From positions 1 through 64,000 of the forward strand of contig JACQVS010000153.1 in the NCBI GenBank assembly GCA_016209605.1: a stretch of DNA of 64,000 nt, given 5' to 3'. Position numbers and translations under genes: made by a program. Source of the stretch: Planctomycetota bacterium (GTDB lineage Bacteria > Planctomycetota > UBA8108 > JACQVS01). The notes beneath the pieces are model-generated. The model did not search any database. It was not told the DNA's origin and saw only the letters and a program-made list of their open reading frames with translations. Position 1 is the stretch's first letter. The number at the start of each line of letters is the position of its first letter. Positions 51,787-60,917 of this stretch are shown here, one piece after another.

Positions 51787-54700
51787 CGAACGTACTCCAG
51801 CTCCACGCGGTTGGCCGGCCCTTCCCGGCCCATGGTGTTGACCGCCTTCGCCTCGAGGACATTTTTTCCCGCCGCCAGCTTCCAGGAGAAGGCCGGCTCG
51901 GTTTTTTTCCATTCGCCCCCGTCCCTGCGGACCAGGAACCGATCCAGGTTGGGGATCGGGCCGGAGAGCTGGACCGCGAGCTCGCCCTCTTTCTCCGTAT
52001 CCTCGAGGAGGATCACCGTCCGGTTCAGCGTCCAGTAAAAGTCCTCGGGGCGAGAGCTCTGGAGGGAATATTCGGGATAGAGCGGATCGAGGCTGTCGGT
52101 CCACCACAAGTAGCCATCCCAGTGGTAATGGTCAAAGCCGTGCTCGAGCTCCTGCGGCTCCGGCCGGTAGAGGTGATCGTTGCGGAGAGGGATGGCGAAG
52201 CGGCGGTAAACCCTCACCATGCCCTGGCGCATTTCAGCCGCGGAGGTGGGAGGGTCGGGAACGATGGCGACATCGCTGGCGCTGCCGGCCAGGGAGCGCT
52301 GGTGGAGCTCGAGCGCGTTCAGCGGCGCGCCGGCGCTTTCATATTGAAAAGTCACCGCGTGCCCCGTCATGGGGCCGGGATCTTGCAAGATCCACTTGCG
52401 GTGCCGGTCCGACCAGATCTCGGCCAGGCAGTGGTGGTCGACGATGAGCATGCGCGCCTGGTAACCCAGGGCGGCCGCGCACTGCGTGAATACGGCGGCG
52501 TAGTGGGTGCACATGCCCAATCCCAGGTTCGCGGGGGCCAGCTCAAGGATCTCCAGGGCATCCCACGGCGGGCAGTACTTGTACTTGCTGTCGTTCCAGC
52601 CTTCCCATTGCCGGCGCACCCACTGGCGCAGCAAGGCGAACCTCTCTTCATCGGTCTTGCCTGGCGCGACCACCTCTTCCAGCTGGTATTTTTCCCGCAA
52701 GTGGCGCATCCGGGGGTGGCGGGGGTCAGCGTAGTCGAACGGGTATGAGGAGACGGCGACCTGGTTGTCCGGAGCGGCGGTTGTCCGCACGTGCTCGCGG
52801 TTGGCGCCCGAGACTTCTCCCTCCGCCTCGACCGTGACGCTCCTGAGCTGGGGGGTGAGGCGCGCGTCGTCGCTTTGAAGGATCGCCCGCCACTGGACAA
52901 AACGCTTCCAGGGCAGTTTGCCCAGGTCGCTGGCAGGGTGCCAGTCGCTCCATTTTTCCGGCAGGTGCTCCGGCGACGAACCGGTTCGCGCCTCGAGCTC
53001 GATGGAGGTTCCCGGAGGCGCCGTGGCCTCGGCCATCAGGCGCAATTTCTCGATGCGGACGGTGGGATCCAGAGCGCCTTCCTTTTCACCGGCCGCCGCC
53101 CTCGCCATATCGATGGGCGGCGAGGTCAGGGAGCCCCGGGGCGGATGGCCGCGCAATCGGATGCGAACGGCGTACTCCCCCGCAAGCCGGTTCTCCGTGC
53201 CGAGCCCATCGGCCTTCCAGGGCCCTTCCAAGCTCCGGCTCTTGAAGCTGCCGCCGCCGGGGGCATCGGCATCCACGATCAGGAAACCGGCGCGGCTGAA
53301 GACCAGCTCGTTTTCTCCCTCCCGCAGGTAATCTCCGGGAACGCTTTCGCGGTCCCAGAGGCCGGTCAGCATCTTTTCCGGATCCTGGACGTGCAGGATC
53401 TCGCGGCCGTTCACCCGTAAGAGCATGGGCGCCTCTTTGCTGCCGCCGCCGCCGAAGAACAGGATTTCCGCCTGAGCGCAGGGAGAGTGCAGGCGAAAAA
53501 TCTTCTTCGCGTATATGCTGCCGCCGAGCGCCTCCCGCTCCTTGGAGCTCCTGGCCATGGCATCGGAAATCAAAAATGTCGGCGCGAGCTGGATGCCGCC
53601 GCCATCGCCGGCGAGGTCCACAAAGCGGTCGCGGGTGCAGCTCCCGAGATCCACACCCGCGGTGCTCGCCTTCCATTTTCGCAGGCGGGGGCGGTAGACC
53701 AGCAAGTAGCCGCGCCGCTCCCGCTCGCCGCACACCAGCGTGCCGCCCGCGGTTGCGGCCAGGGCGCCGATTTCTCCGAAGGTCGGAGGCTCCTCCGGCG
53801 GATTGCCGCTGGGCGACATGCCGAGATGCAGCCGCCGGCGGAGCGGATCGAAGGCGAACAGCCTGGGCAGCCCGCCGGGCTCGCCGCCGGCGCCGTAGAC
53901 CAGCCCGTCCGCCCCCATGGCGAGCCCGACGATGCGGTGCTGCCGCAGAGGCTTGCCGAAGATCTCGAGGTTCCGCTCGCCAGGGTCAAAGAGAAAGAGG
54001 TAGCCGTCCGAGGTGCCGCCGAGAAAGCCGCCGCTCGCCAGCTCGACGAAGGCCTCGAGAGCGGCAAAGGGCTCCCGCCCAGGCACCGCCGGCAGCCGGA
54101 GGTCGAGCTTCTCGAGCTTTCCCGTCGCCGGATCCAGAGAGTGGAGAGAGTTGTCGCCGGCGGTGGTTCCGCAGAAGTAGACCTTGCCATCGCCGCCGGG
54201 AATGAGAGCTTTGCTGATGGGGCGCGTGTGTAAGCGCTCGGGGAAGTTGACCACCTCGCCGTGGTCTTTCTTCTCGCCGGTCGAAAGAGCGACCGTGAAC
54301 AGCCGGCCGCCGGGCGAGGAGAGCCCGCAAAGGAACTTTCCGCCGGCGCACACGGCCAGAGCGCCGGCGCCGTCCTTCGCGAGCGATTCCGGAAGCGCGA
54401 TCTCCCCCAGCAGCTTCCCGGCGCGAGAATAGTGCCGGATGGGGACTCCTGGAGCCTCTTCGTTGATCTCGCCGGGCGGGGGCTCCCCCCCGCGGCGCTT
54501 GTAAGAGCCGGGAACGTGCGGGCGCTCCCGCGAGCGCTCGAACACGAACTGCTTGTCGTAAGCGCGCCTCGCCCCCAGGTAAACGTCCCCTTCCGGCCCC
54601 AGAGCCAGCCTCGGCTCGTCGCACCACAAGGCCTCCATGCGGTCAAGCAGCGCGACCTTCGAGCTCCGGTGATCGTAGCTGAACACGCAGATCGTCTTCC

Positions 54701-54923
54701 TGCCGCAGGTAGCGCCGAGAATCAAGCCATCGCTTTCACGATAGGCCAGCGCGCCGACCAGACATTCATTGGGAGGAAGCTCCTTGTAAAGCGGCACCAG
54801 CTCACGGCATTCTCTGGCGATGTCAATGGCCGGATCGGCGCCGCTGGCCGGTATCCACAGGCAATGGAAAAGGAAGAGTCCAGGAGCAGAAATCCGGACC
54901 CTGGTTTGGTGAGTTGCAGACAT
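51783..54923 (-). CDS. Exported propeller-transglutaminase fusion protein
   Basis: The start at 54923 is chosen because AAGGT lies eight bases upstream; a start six codons earlier is possible. A signal-like helix (APGLFLFHCLWIPASG) is followed by a propeller (about 45-430; RLALGPEGDVYLGARRAYD, LAMGADGLVYGAGGEPGG) and beta-sandwich regions. A transglutaminase-like cysteine protease fold follows, with Cys near 804 (LGMCTHYAAVFTQCAAALGY), His near 828 (VDHHCLAEIWSD) and Asp near 848 (WILQDPG), a complete triad. The C-terminus has an Ig-like segment (AGKNVLEAKAVNTMGREGP). Such domains crosslink, deamidate or cleave peptide bonds; which applies is not visible. It is third of four operon genes, 29 bp after the PDZ gene and overlapping the propeller gene. 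Confidence 0.85.
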   Translation of the reverse strand: MSATHQTRVRISAPGLFLFHCLWIPASGADPAIDIARECRELVPLYKELPPNECLVGALAYRESDGLILGATCGRKTICVFSYDHRSSKVALLDRMEALWCDEPRLALGPEGDVYLGARRAYDKQFVFERSRERPHVPGSYKRRGGEPPPGEINEEAPGVPIRHYSRAGKLLGEIALPESLAKDGAGALAVCAGGKFLCGLSSPGGRLFTVALSTGEKKDHGEVVNFPERLHTRPISKALIPGGDGKVYFCGTTAGDNSLHSLDPATGKLEKLDLRLPAVPGREPFAALEAFVELASGGFLGGTSDGYLFLFDPGERNLEIFGKPLRQHRIVGLAMGADGLVYGAGGEPGGLPRLFAFDPLRRRLHLGMSPSGNPPEEPPTFGEIGALAATAGGTLVCGERERRGYLLVYRPRLRKWKASTAGVDLGSCTRDRFVDLAGDGGGIQLAPTFLISDAMARSSKEREALGGSIYAKKIFRLHSPCAQAEILFFGGGGSKEAPMLLRVNGREILHVQDPEKMLTGLWDRESVPGDYLREGENELVFSRAGFLIVDADAPGGGSFKSRSLEGPWKADGLGTENRLAGEYAVRIRLRGHPPRGSLTSPPIDMARAAAGEKEGALDPTVRIEKLRLMAEATAPPGTSIELEARTGSSPEHLPEKWSDWHPASDLGKLPWKRFVQWRAILQSDDARLTPQLRSVTVEAEGEVSGANREHVRTTAAPDNQVAVSSYPFDYADPRHPRMRHLREKYQLEEVVAPGKTDEERFALLRQWVRRQWEGWNDSKYKYCPPWDALEILELAPANLGLGMCTHYAAVFTQCAAALGYQARMLIVDHHCLAEIWSDRHRKWILQDPGPMTGHAVTFQYESAGAPLNALELHQRSLAGSASDVAIVPDPPTSAAEMRQGMVRVYRRFAIPLRNDHLYRPEPQELEHGFDHYHWDGYLWWTDSLDPLYPEYSLQSSRPEDFYWTLNRTVILLEDTEKEGELAVQLSGPIPNLDRFLVRRDGGEWKKTEPAFSWKLAAGKNVLEAKAVNTMGREGPANRVELEYVR

Positions 54924-54952
54924 AAGATTTACCTTGATCATTCGGCGACCGA

Positions 54953-57205
54953 TTAGAGGCGAATTTTCACCAGCCGGCTCTTCCCCAGCCTCTCGACCTT
55001 GAGCTCGAGGTCTTTCTTGCCGGCCTTCATCAGGGCATCGAACTTCTGGTGGAAATCCTTCGCGCTCGCGACCGCCTGGCCGCTCATCGAGGTGATGATT
55101 TCATAGGGGCCGATCTTGGCGACCGCGGCCTTGCTGCCGCTTTCGACCTTCTGCACCACCACGCCCGGCGCGTCGTCCCGCAGCCGGTAGTGCCGGCGCA
55201 CCTCGTAGGTGAGGTCCTTCACCGTCAAGCCGATCTCCTCGAGCTTTTCCTTGGGGGCGTTTTCGAAATCGGGCGGTCCGATTTCGAGCTTCAGGCGCAG
55301 CTTCTTCTCCTCTCCCTTGTGGAGGTAAGCGACCTCGACCTCGTTCCCCTCGCCGATCTCGGTGAGCTTGTTGTTGAGGAAGTTGCGCGGCGACCGCCAG
55401 GGGGCCGGCATCTGGGCGAGCATCTGCTCCTCCACCTCATCGGGGATATCCTCGCCGATATGGTCCATGAAGCTCGAAAACGTAGCTTCCTCGCCGGTGA
55501 CGTGAAGCTCGTAGGGCTCCGGCTCCTCCAGGTCGCGAATGCTGAGGAGGATGTCGCCCGGCTCGATCTGGGCCTTGGCCGCCGGCGAGTTGGGGTAGAC
55601 GTGCAGGGCCAGGAGGCCGATCTCGCCGCCGCGGGTGGCGATCTCCACCCCCTGGTTTCGCGCCAGCTCGCGGTTGAGCGGCTGGAACTCGATGCCGAAC
55701 CACACCATGTCCTTCTCCCTCTCGGCCGGCCGCGGCACGAGGCGCGGATCGAAGTTTTGCGGGGCCTTGTCCAGAAGCTCCTTGAGATCGCCGATGGTGA
55801 AAAGCCGCAAATCGACAAAGCTCCGGCCGCGCTGGAGAAAGAACTGCCGGCGGCTGAAGGAGGGGCGGAAGCTCTCGTCGCCGTCGTCATCGCGCCGCAC
55901 TTCGATGGCCGCGCCGGCCAGCTCTTGATCCATTGAAAAAAACAGGGCGCCGCGGCGCGGGAAGCGGGCGGAGACGGCCTCGAGAACGTTGCGGTAGCCT
56001 TTTTCGAAGCGGCTGACGCGGTTGAAATCCACCCAATCGCGGCGCTTGCCGGTGGCGTGGTCGGCGGAGACGGCGAGGAGCGGCTGGTAGAGTGAATAGG
56101 ATGAAGCCTTGCCGAGGTCGAGGTGCGCCGGCAGATCCTTCTCCACCTCCACCAGGAAGGCGCCGAAGCGCTTGAAGGCGCCGATGAACCTGGCCGGCCG
56201 CTCCTCCCCTCCGGCGATGACCTTCACCTGCTCCATACGGATGGCCAGCTCGCGGTCGAGGGGGAAGTCCACCAGCACCTGCCGCGGCCCGACGGCGAGG
56301 CCGCTGGCGAAGAGGTCGTTGGGCTCCGTGTCCATGCCGCGGAAGCGGCGCGAAAAGGCGCGGTGGAAGCCTTCGCTTTCATCCGCCTCCTCCTCCTTGC
56401 GGGGGATGATCTTCACCGTCGGAATCAGGCCCGCCGCTTTCTTCACGAACAGCTCCGACAGCTTGTCCAGGGCTTGAACGGTCAGGACGGGCGCCGCGGC
56501 GAGATCGGCGCCGCGCCATAGGGGGTTGGCGTAGACGTTTTCCGGCTGCCCCTGGATCGGCAATCGGCTGGCAAAGGTGTAGCCGGCCGGATCCCCTTTG
56601 GCCGTGAGCAGGAGCAGCCCCGCCTCCACCTTGGACCACAGCGCCGGGCCGCGGACTTGCAGGCTCTTCCCCACCGGGCTCACCGAGAAAGTCCAGCTGC
56701 CGCTGTCCAGAGTCGCCTTCAAGCCGAGGAGGTCGCCCTCGGCGCCGGCATCGCTCGCCGGCACGAATTTCAACGCGTCCACGCCGGCAAGCGGATTTTC
56801 CGCGCTCAGGATCCAGCCAGGAACCTGCAGGAAGTAGCCGTGGAGGCGGGCGGGGATCCGGTCCGCGCCGGCGGCCATGCGGGCGATGGCGCGGGGATCG
56901 AGCTCCGGATCGGGAAGCCAGAGGGTGGCCGGATCGACGGCCAGCGCGGCGACTTCCATGGGACGCTTTTCCTCGAACTCCTGCTGATGGCCGGCGGGCG
57001 GATCGCCCTCGAACTTCTTGAACCAGATCTCGACCGGAACGATCTGCTTGCTCCAGCGGCCGACCACCTCGGCGGCCTTGGCGGGAGACAGCTTGTCATC
57101 ATCTTTCTCATCCCCGCCAGCCAGGATGGCAGCGAGAGGAACGAGGGCCGTGCAAAGAGTCAAGACCAGAAACCTCAGTAACTGCGGCGGCGGTAAACGG
57201 AACAT
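54953..57205 (-). CDS. Exported two-PDZ protein, probably a non-catalytic HtrA partner
   Basis: A signal helix (LLRFLVLTLCTALVPLAAIL) is followed by about 480 residues of beta-rich sequence with no trypsin-type His/Asp/Ser motifs, though the entry LSPAKAAEVVGRWSKQIVPV resembles the start of HtrA protease domains. PDZ 1 lies at about 495-640 (GGEIGLLALHVYPNSPAAKA, IEPGDILLSIRDLEEPEP) with an unusual insert (DHIGEDIPDEVEEQMLAQM). PDZ 2 lies at about 665-750 (DDAPGVVVQKVESGSKAAVA, IGPYEIITSMSGQAV). It is encoded 27 bp after the active HtrA gene and is probably translated from the same message. It may act as a pseudoprotease adaptor; this is inference. Confidence 0.85.
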   Translation of the reverse strand: MFRLPPPQLLRFLVLTLCTALVPLAAILAGGDEKDDDKLSPAKAAEVVGRWSKQIVPVEIWFKKFEGDPPAGHQQEFEEKRPMEVAALAVDPATLWLPDPELDPRAIARMAAGADRIPARLHGYFLQVPGWILSAENPLAGVDALKFVPASDAGAEGDLLGLKATLDSGSWTFSVSPVGKSLQVRGPALWSKVEAGLLLLTAKGDPAGYTFASRLPIQGQPENVYANPLWRGADLAAAPVLTVQALDKLSELFVKKAAGLIPTVKIIPRKEEEADESEGFHRAFSRRFRGMDTEPNDLFASGLAVGPRQVLVDFPLDRELAIRMEQVKVIAGGEERPARFIGAFKRFGAFLVEVEKDLPAHLDLGKASSYSLYQPLLAVSADHATGKRRDWVDFNRVSRFEKGYRNVLEAVSARFPRRGALFFSMDQELAGAAIEVRRDDDGDESFRPSFSRRQFFLQRGRSFVDLRLFTIGDLKELLDKAPQNFDPRLVPRPAEREKDMVWFGIEFQPLNRELARNQGVEIATRGGEIGLLALHVYPNSPAAKAQIEPGDILLSIRDLEEPEPYELHVTGEEATFSSFMDHIGEDIPDEVEEQMLAQMPAPWRSPRNFLNNKLTEIGEGNEVEVAYLHKGEEKKLRLKLEIGPPDFENAPKEKLEEIGLTVKDLTYEVRRHYRLRDDAPGVVVQKVESGSKAAVAKIGPYEIITSMSGQAVASAKDFHQKFDALMKAGKKDLELKVERLGKSRLVKIRL

Positions 57206-57232
57206 TTTTCGATTTCTCCTTCAATCCCCGTA

Positions 57233-58627
57233 TCAATCTTTGTATCTGGTGCTGTAGTCGAGGACGATCCGGTAGGTCAAGCCGTTGCGCAGGACCTCCA
57301 GCAGCGCCTTTTTATCGCGCTTCGAGTCGTTGATCAGGTTCTGATAAGCGGTTTGCAGCTCCTCGATGGTGGTGACCGCCTGGCCATCGACCTTGATGAG
57401 GATGTCGCCGCGGCGCAGGCCGGCCTTGGCGGCGTTTCCAGGCTCGCGCGTCCCCTGGACGTACACGCCCTCCTTGACGAAGAAGAAGAGCGCCGGCGTC
57501 TCGAACTCGTTGATGGCCTTCACCGTCATGTTCCAGTCCTTGAGCTCGAAGTCCTCGCCTTCCACCTTCCCCTTGGCGCGCGGCGTCAAAGTCAGGGCGA
57601 GATCCTTGCCGTCGCGCTGCAGGGCGATCTGGACCTCCTGGTTGACCGGCAGATCGCCCAGCAGGGTGTTGATGGCGGGGATGTCCTCGTAGTTGAGGCC
57701 GTTCACGGGAACGCTGCCGGCCTTGAGGAGGAGGTCGCCGGTGTGGAAGCCGGCGCGCAGGGCGGGGGAGCCCTTGTCGACGGAGGCGATCAGGACGCCC
57801 TCGCTCCCCTCGAAGTAGATGTTGCGGTCGAAGTCGTGGAGCGGCTGCAGGCGCAGGCCGGTCCAGGAGCGCTGCACCGTGCCGTGGCTCCTCAGGCTGT
57901 CGACGATGCGCTTGACGGTGTTGGCGGGGACCGCGAAGCCAAGGTCGCCGCCGACGATGCTGCCGAGGGTGTTGATGCCGACCACCTCGCCCTCGGTGTT
58001 GACGAGCGGGCCGCCGGAGTTGCCGGGGTTGATCGAGGCATCGGTCTGCAGCCACAGGCTGTACTCGCTGCGTCCGGGGAGGTAGCGGGTGGTGGAAGAG
58101 ATGATCCCCAGGGAGACCGAGCGCGACAGGCCCCACGGCGCGCCCATGGCCAGGACAAACTCCCCTTCCCGCAGCTTGCCCGAGTCGGCGAAGCGGGCGT
58201 GCGGCAGCTCGGCCGCCTCGCGCGGCGGCTTGATCTTCAAGAGGCCGACGTCGGTCTCGCGGTCCTCGCCGATCTTCTCGGCGGTGGTGAAGCGGCCGTC
58301 GAAGAGCAGCACGCGGATGCTGACCGCCTTTTCAATGACGTGCCAGTTGGTGACGGCGTAGCCCTCGGGGCTGATGATGACGCCGCTGCCGCCCTGCTCG
58401 CGCTTTTCGCGCTTGCCGCCGCTGAACTCCTCGACCACGGGGGCGACGTAAATCAGCGCCGGAAACACCTTCGACTTCGCCTGGGCAATGATCTGGCGGA
58501 AGTCCATGGGCCGCTCGCCGGGGGCTTCCGGCTTCTCATCGCCCGGAGAGGCTTGGCGCGGCGACCAGGCCAGGAGAAGAAAGATGAGACTTGGGATGAC
58601 AAAACGACAGCTTTTGATCTTGGCCAT
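57233..58627 (-). CDS. HtrA/DegP-type S1C serine protease
   Basis: The start at 58627 has GAGGA ten bases upstream and a signal peptide (CRFVIPSLIFLLLAWSP); nine codons upstream in frame are unsupported. The catalytic triad is intact: His96 (AVTNWHVIEK), Asp126 (DRETDVGLLKI) and Ser204 (NPGNSGGPLV). Two PDZ-type regions follow: about 270-350 (GVLIASVDKGSPALRAGF, LLLKAGSVPVNGL) and about 385-460 (GVYVQGTREPGNAAKAGLR, RGDILIKVDGQAV). It is a periplasmic quality-control protease and first gene of a four-gene minus-strand operon with the PDZ, transglutaminase and propeller genes, so its clients may be those large surface proteins. Confidence 0.93.
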   Translation of the reverse strand: MAKIKSCRFVIPSLIFLLLAWSPRQASPGDEKPEAPGERPMDFRQIIAQAKSKVFPALIYVAPVVEEFSGGKREKREQGGSGVIISPEGYAVTNWHVIEKAVSIRVLLFDGRFTTAEKIGEDRETDVGLLKIKPPREAAELPHARFADSGKLREGEFVLAMGAPWGLSRSVSLGIISSTTRYLPGRSEYSLWLQTDASINPGNSGGPLVNTEGEVVGINTLGSIVGGDLGFAVPANTVKRIVDSLRSHGTVQRSWTGLRLQPLHDFDRNIYFEGSEGVLIASVDKGSPALRAGFHTGDLLLKAGSVPVNGLNYEDIPAINTLLGDLPVNQEVQIALQRDGKDLALTLTPRAKGKVEGEDFELKDWNMTVKAINEFETPALFFFVKEGVYVQGTREPGNAAKAGLRRGDILIKVDGQAVTTIEELQTAYQNLINDSKRDKKALLEVLRNGLTYRIVLDYSTRYKD

Positions 58628-58704
58628 ATTCGCGGTTTCCTCACTGCATATCACTGCATATTAATACCCGCGGCGCTGGCGAGATCAAAAGGAATTATCG
58701 GCCC

Positions 58705-59901
58705 TCAGGACGTTTTCTGGGGCAGCGCGGCCGGCTCGCCGCCGAAGCGGCCGGGGCGGTGGGGGTTCAGGCGGTTGGCGGAGGGGTCGAGGATCAGGTC
58801 GGCGGCCAATCGGCCGATGGCGTAGCTCGCGGTGACGCCGTGGCCGCCCAGGCCGGCCGCCCAGAAGAAGCCTTCGAGCCGGGGATCGGGGCCGAGGATG
58901 AACCGGCCGTCCGGGGTCAGCGTGCGGAGGCCGGACCAGCCGGTGCGGATGGACAGGCTGGCTAGGGCCGGGAACTGCCGCTCGATCTTCTCCTTGAGGA
59001 TCTCCGGGGCCTCCGGAAAGACGTCGCTGGCCTCGTACCTGGGGAGCGGATCGCTTTCATCGCACGGCGAGAGGAGCAGCCCGCCCGACTCCGGCCGGAA
59101 GTACAGCCCCGTCGACAGGTCCCAGATGAACGGCCAGTCCCGCGGCACCCAGCTCAAGGGGCCGCTGACGAAGAGGTGGCGCCGGCGGGGGCGGAGCGGC
59201 AGGTCCGCTGCACCCGCCAGGCCGGCAATCGCCTGCGCCCAGGCGCCCGCGGCATTCACCAGCAAAGGGGCATGGATCTCGAACTTTCCAGCCCGCAGCC
59301 CTTCCAGGCGCCCGCGGCGCGAGGCGATCTCGGTGACCCCCGCCTCGAGGATCAGCCTGGCGCCGGCGCGCTGCGCCGCCTCCAGGTACCAGCGCAGGAG
59401 GTAGGCGATGTCGACGACGCCATCGCTCGGGCAGAAGCAGCCCAGCTCGAGCTTCGCGCCCTCCAGCACCGGGTACTGACGCGTCGCCGTTTCCCGGTCC
59501 CAGCGCTCCACGGGGACGCCGGCGGAGCGGGCCGCCTCCGCATCCTCCCGGAGCTGCGCCGCCTTGATCCCCGAGGCGACGAGCAGCGAGCCGGTCTGCC
59601 GGAAGAAGCCGGCCGGTTCTTTTTTTTCGAGCTGTGACGCCAGCTCGCGGATGAAGGCGGCCCCTTCCCGCGCCAGCGCGGCAACGCCGGCGTCGCTGTT
59701 CACCTGGCGCACCATGGCGGCGTTGCGGCCCGAGGCGTGGACGCCCGGCAGGCTTTCCTGTTCGACGATCACCACGTCGCGCAGGCCGCGCCGGGTGAGA
59801 TGGTAGGCGGTGGCGGCGCCGGCGAATCCGGCGCCAATGATGACGGCCTCGGCGGTGAGGACGGAGCTGTGGTCAGCGAGACGGAACACTTTGTTCACCA
59901 T
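58705..59901 (-). CDS. FAD-dependent oxidoreductase, DAO/glycine-oxidase-like family
   Basis: The start at 59901 (MVNKVFRLADHSS) precedes the dinucleotide-binding motif VIIGAGFAGAATAYHLTRRG and the FAD-phosphate region VVIVEQESLPGVHASGRNAA. The C-terminal DAO signatures are GLRTLTPDGRFILGPDP and FFWAAGLGGHGVTASYAIG. The length of 398 residues suits amino-acid oxidase or sarcosine-oxidase-like members of the DAO fold. The substrate (an amine, amino acid or hydroxy acid) cannot be assigned. It is cytoplasmic, with no signal peptide. It is encoded 69 bp downstream of the XRE regulator on the same strand and may be controlled by it. Confidence 0.88.
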   Translation of the reverse strand: MVNKVFRLADHSSVLTAEAVIIGAGFAGAATAYHLTRRGLRDVVIVEQESLPGVHASGRNAAMVRQVNSDAGVAALAREGAAFIRELASQLEKKEPAGFFRQTGSLLVASGIKAAQLREDAEAARSAGVPVERWDRETATRQYPVLEGAKLELGCFCPSDGVVDIAYLLRWYLEAAQRAGARLILEAGVTEIASRRGRLEGLRAGKFEIHAPLLVNAAGAWAQAIAGLAGAADLPLRPRRRHLFVSGPLSWVPRDWPFIWDLSTGLYFRPESGGLLLSPCDESDPLPRYEASDVFPEAPEILKEKIERQFPALASLSIRTGWSGLRTLTPDGRFILGPDPRLEGFFWAAGLGGHGVTASYAIGRLAADLILDPSANRLNPHRPGRFGGEPAALPQKTS

Positions 59902-59970
59902 GGATCGTGAATCCACGAGGATGTGGAAACTTCCTATTGTGCAGGAAGCGCGACCGCCTTGCAAACAGTT

Positions 59971-60378
59971 TCAATGCTTCGCCGGGTGGCCTCCTCCGTT
60001 GCCGCGGGAAGACGGCGGGGGCAGGGCTCCAGCGGCGGAGAGCCGGGGCCGCGCCTTCATCTGGTTTGACAGGAAGGCGGCGAAGCGCGCCAGCTCCTCG
60101 AGCTGCTCCTGGGTCATTTGCCGGGCGTGGCGGAGGATCTTTTCGAGCTGCGGCCCCGAGGGGATGAGAGCCTGGCGGCCCATCAGAAAGTCAATGCTGA
60201 CTCCCAGGGCGTCGGCGAGCTTGCGCAAGTTGTCGATGGAAGGCTCGCGGTGGCCGGTTTCAAACTGCGAGATGGCCGAAGGCTGGAGCCCCGTCCGGTG
60301 GGCCAGCTCCCTCTGCTTCAGCCCGCGCAGGAGGCGCATCTTCTTGAGCATGGCGGCGACGCTGTTTTTTCCCCTCAT
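59971..60378 (-). CDS. XRE-family HTH transcriptional regulator
   Basis: The start at 60378 gives MRGKNSVAAMLKKMRLLRGL; eleven upstream codons are unsupported. Residues about 10-65 form the Cro/C1-type helix-turn-helix (GLKQRELAHRTGLQPSAISQ, FETGHREPSIDNLRKLADAL, GVSIDFLMG). Residues 70-108 are helical (LEELARFAAFLSNQMKAR) and probably dimerise. The tail is Pro/Gly-rich. It is likely a repressor or activator of its own operon with the FAD oxidoreductase. Its start is only about 37 bp from the -35 box of the divergent small-RNA promoter, so it may also control that promoter. Confidence 0.88.
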   Translation of the reverse strand: MRGKNSVAAMLKKMRLLRGLKQRELAHRTGLQPSAISQFETGHREPSIDNLRKLADALGVSIDFLMGRQALIPSGPQLEKILRHARQMTQEQLEELARFAAFLSNQMKARPRLSAAGALPPPSSRGNGGGHPAKH

Positions 60379-60414
60379 TGGGCTCGAAAGTGCTGCGGCC
60401 GTGGAAATCAAGGA

Positions 60415-60443
60415 TTGACAAAAAGTTTACGACAACGTATAAG
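60415..60443 (+). promoter_or_regulatory. Near-consensus sigma-70 promoter upstream of a structured transcript
   Basis: TTGACA (60415-60420), a 17-bp spacer, then TATAAG (60438-60443). No open frame of note follows, but a structured segment and a strong terminator do. Transcription should start near 60450. Confidence 0.7.
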
Positions 60444-60449
60444 GCTCGT

Positions 60450-60659
60450 TAACGCGAACGTACTCCCATCGGCGCCTCGATCCTGGAGACCATCGAGGCC
60501 GTAGGTCGAGTAGAGGGCCCCGTTCACCCCGGAGGCTGTTTTATGGCGGGAGCCGGCTCCTGCCGGCTAAACCGGAGAATCGGCGCCGTAAAAAACTTTT
60601 ATTTTATACCTCCATACCGCCCGTCCGGTCAGGACCTGGTCCTGCCGGACGGGTTTTTT
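60450..60659 (+). ncRNA. Candidate small structured RNA of about 210 nt
   Basis: It lies between a near-consensus promoter and an intrinsic terminator with no convincing coding frame. The 5' part folds as GCCTCGAT/ATCGAGGC around a 10-nt loop, with outer TACTC/GAGTA pairs and a symmetric 8 x 8 internal loop. The middle has GGCGGGA-GCCGGC-TCCTGCC. The sequence ATCGGCGCC occurs twice, near each end. Size and single-copy promoter/terminator layout fit a 6S-like or regulatory RNA, but I could not match it to a known RNA or riboswitch consensus. It lies divergently beside an XRE regulator. Confidence 0.5.
60620..60659 (+). terminator. Strong rho-independent terminator
   Basis: CCCGTCCGG-T-CAGGACC pairs with GGTCCTG-CCGGACGGG (16 pairs with one bulged T and a tiny loop), followed by six T. 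The orientation is plus strand, ending the candidate small RNA. Confidence 0.88.
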
Positions 60660-60917
60660 AGCCTTCTAAGGGAACGGCTAAAATTAAGCCAGACATCGAA
60701 ACTCAGGCCAGAGTGTCCGGGGCCCTGGTTACCTGATTAAAGAGTCAATTTACCTCAAGTTCCGATAATCCAAGTATTAAAATTTACTTTTTTCCGCTCT
60801 GAAGGGCAACAGTTTTCTGGGGATTTTTCGTAAAATGTCGGGTTAAAGCATTTACTGGAAAGGATTAATGATGTCCAATACTTTCCGATCCTCGGATGAA
60901 TTATCAAGGAAAACGTC
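60660..60917 (+). other. Intergenic region with possible 20-codon leader frame
   Basis: It is more A+T-rich than its surroundings. The only candidate content is a frame from ATG 60868 to TGA 60930 (MMSNTFRSSDELSRKTSWLR), with GGAAAGGA just upstream, overlapping the GTG start of the membrane-protein gene by 13 bases. It could be a coupling leader peptide or chance. No other gene, repeat or RNA is recognised here. Confidence 0.3.

Noticed and set aside
58648-58672. Short tandem repeat CACTGCATAT upstream of the HtrA gene
   Set aside because: Only two copies of about ten bases; possibly an operator half-site pair but too little to claim.
60500-60560. Glutamine-riboswitch or SRP-RNA-like motif in the small RNA
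   Set aside because: Only fragments of the consensus (a CGTTCAcCC-like and a GGCTGTTTT-like stretch) are present, without the invariant core, so no known family is assigned.
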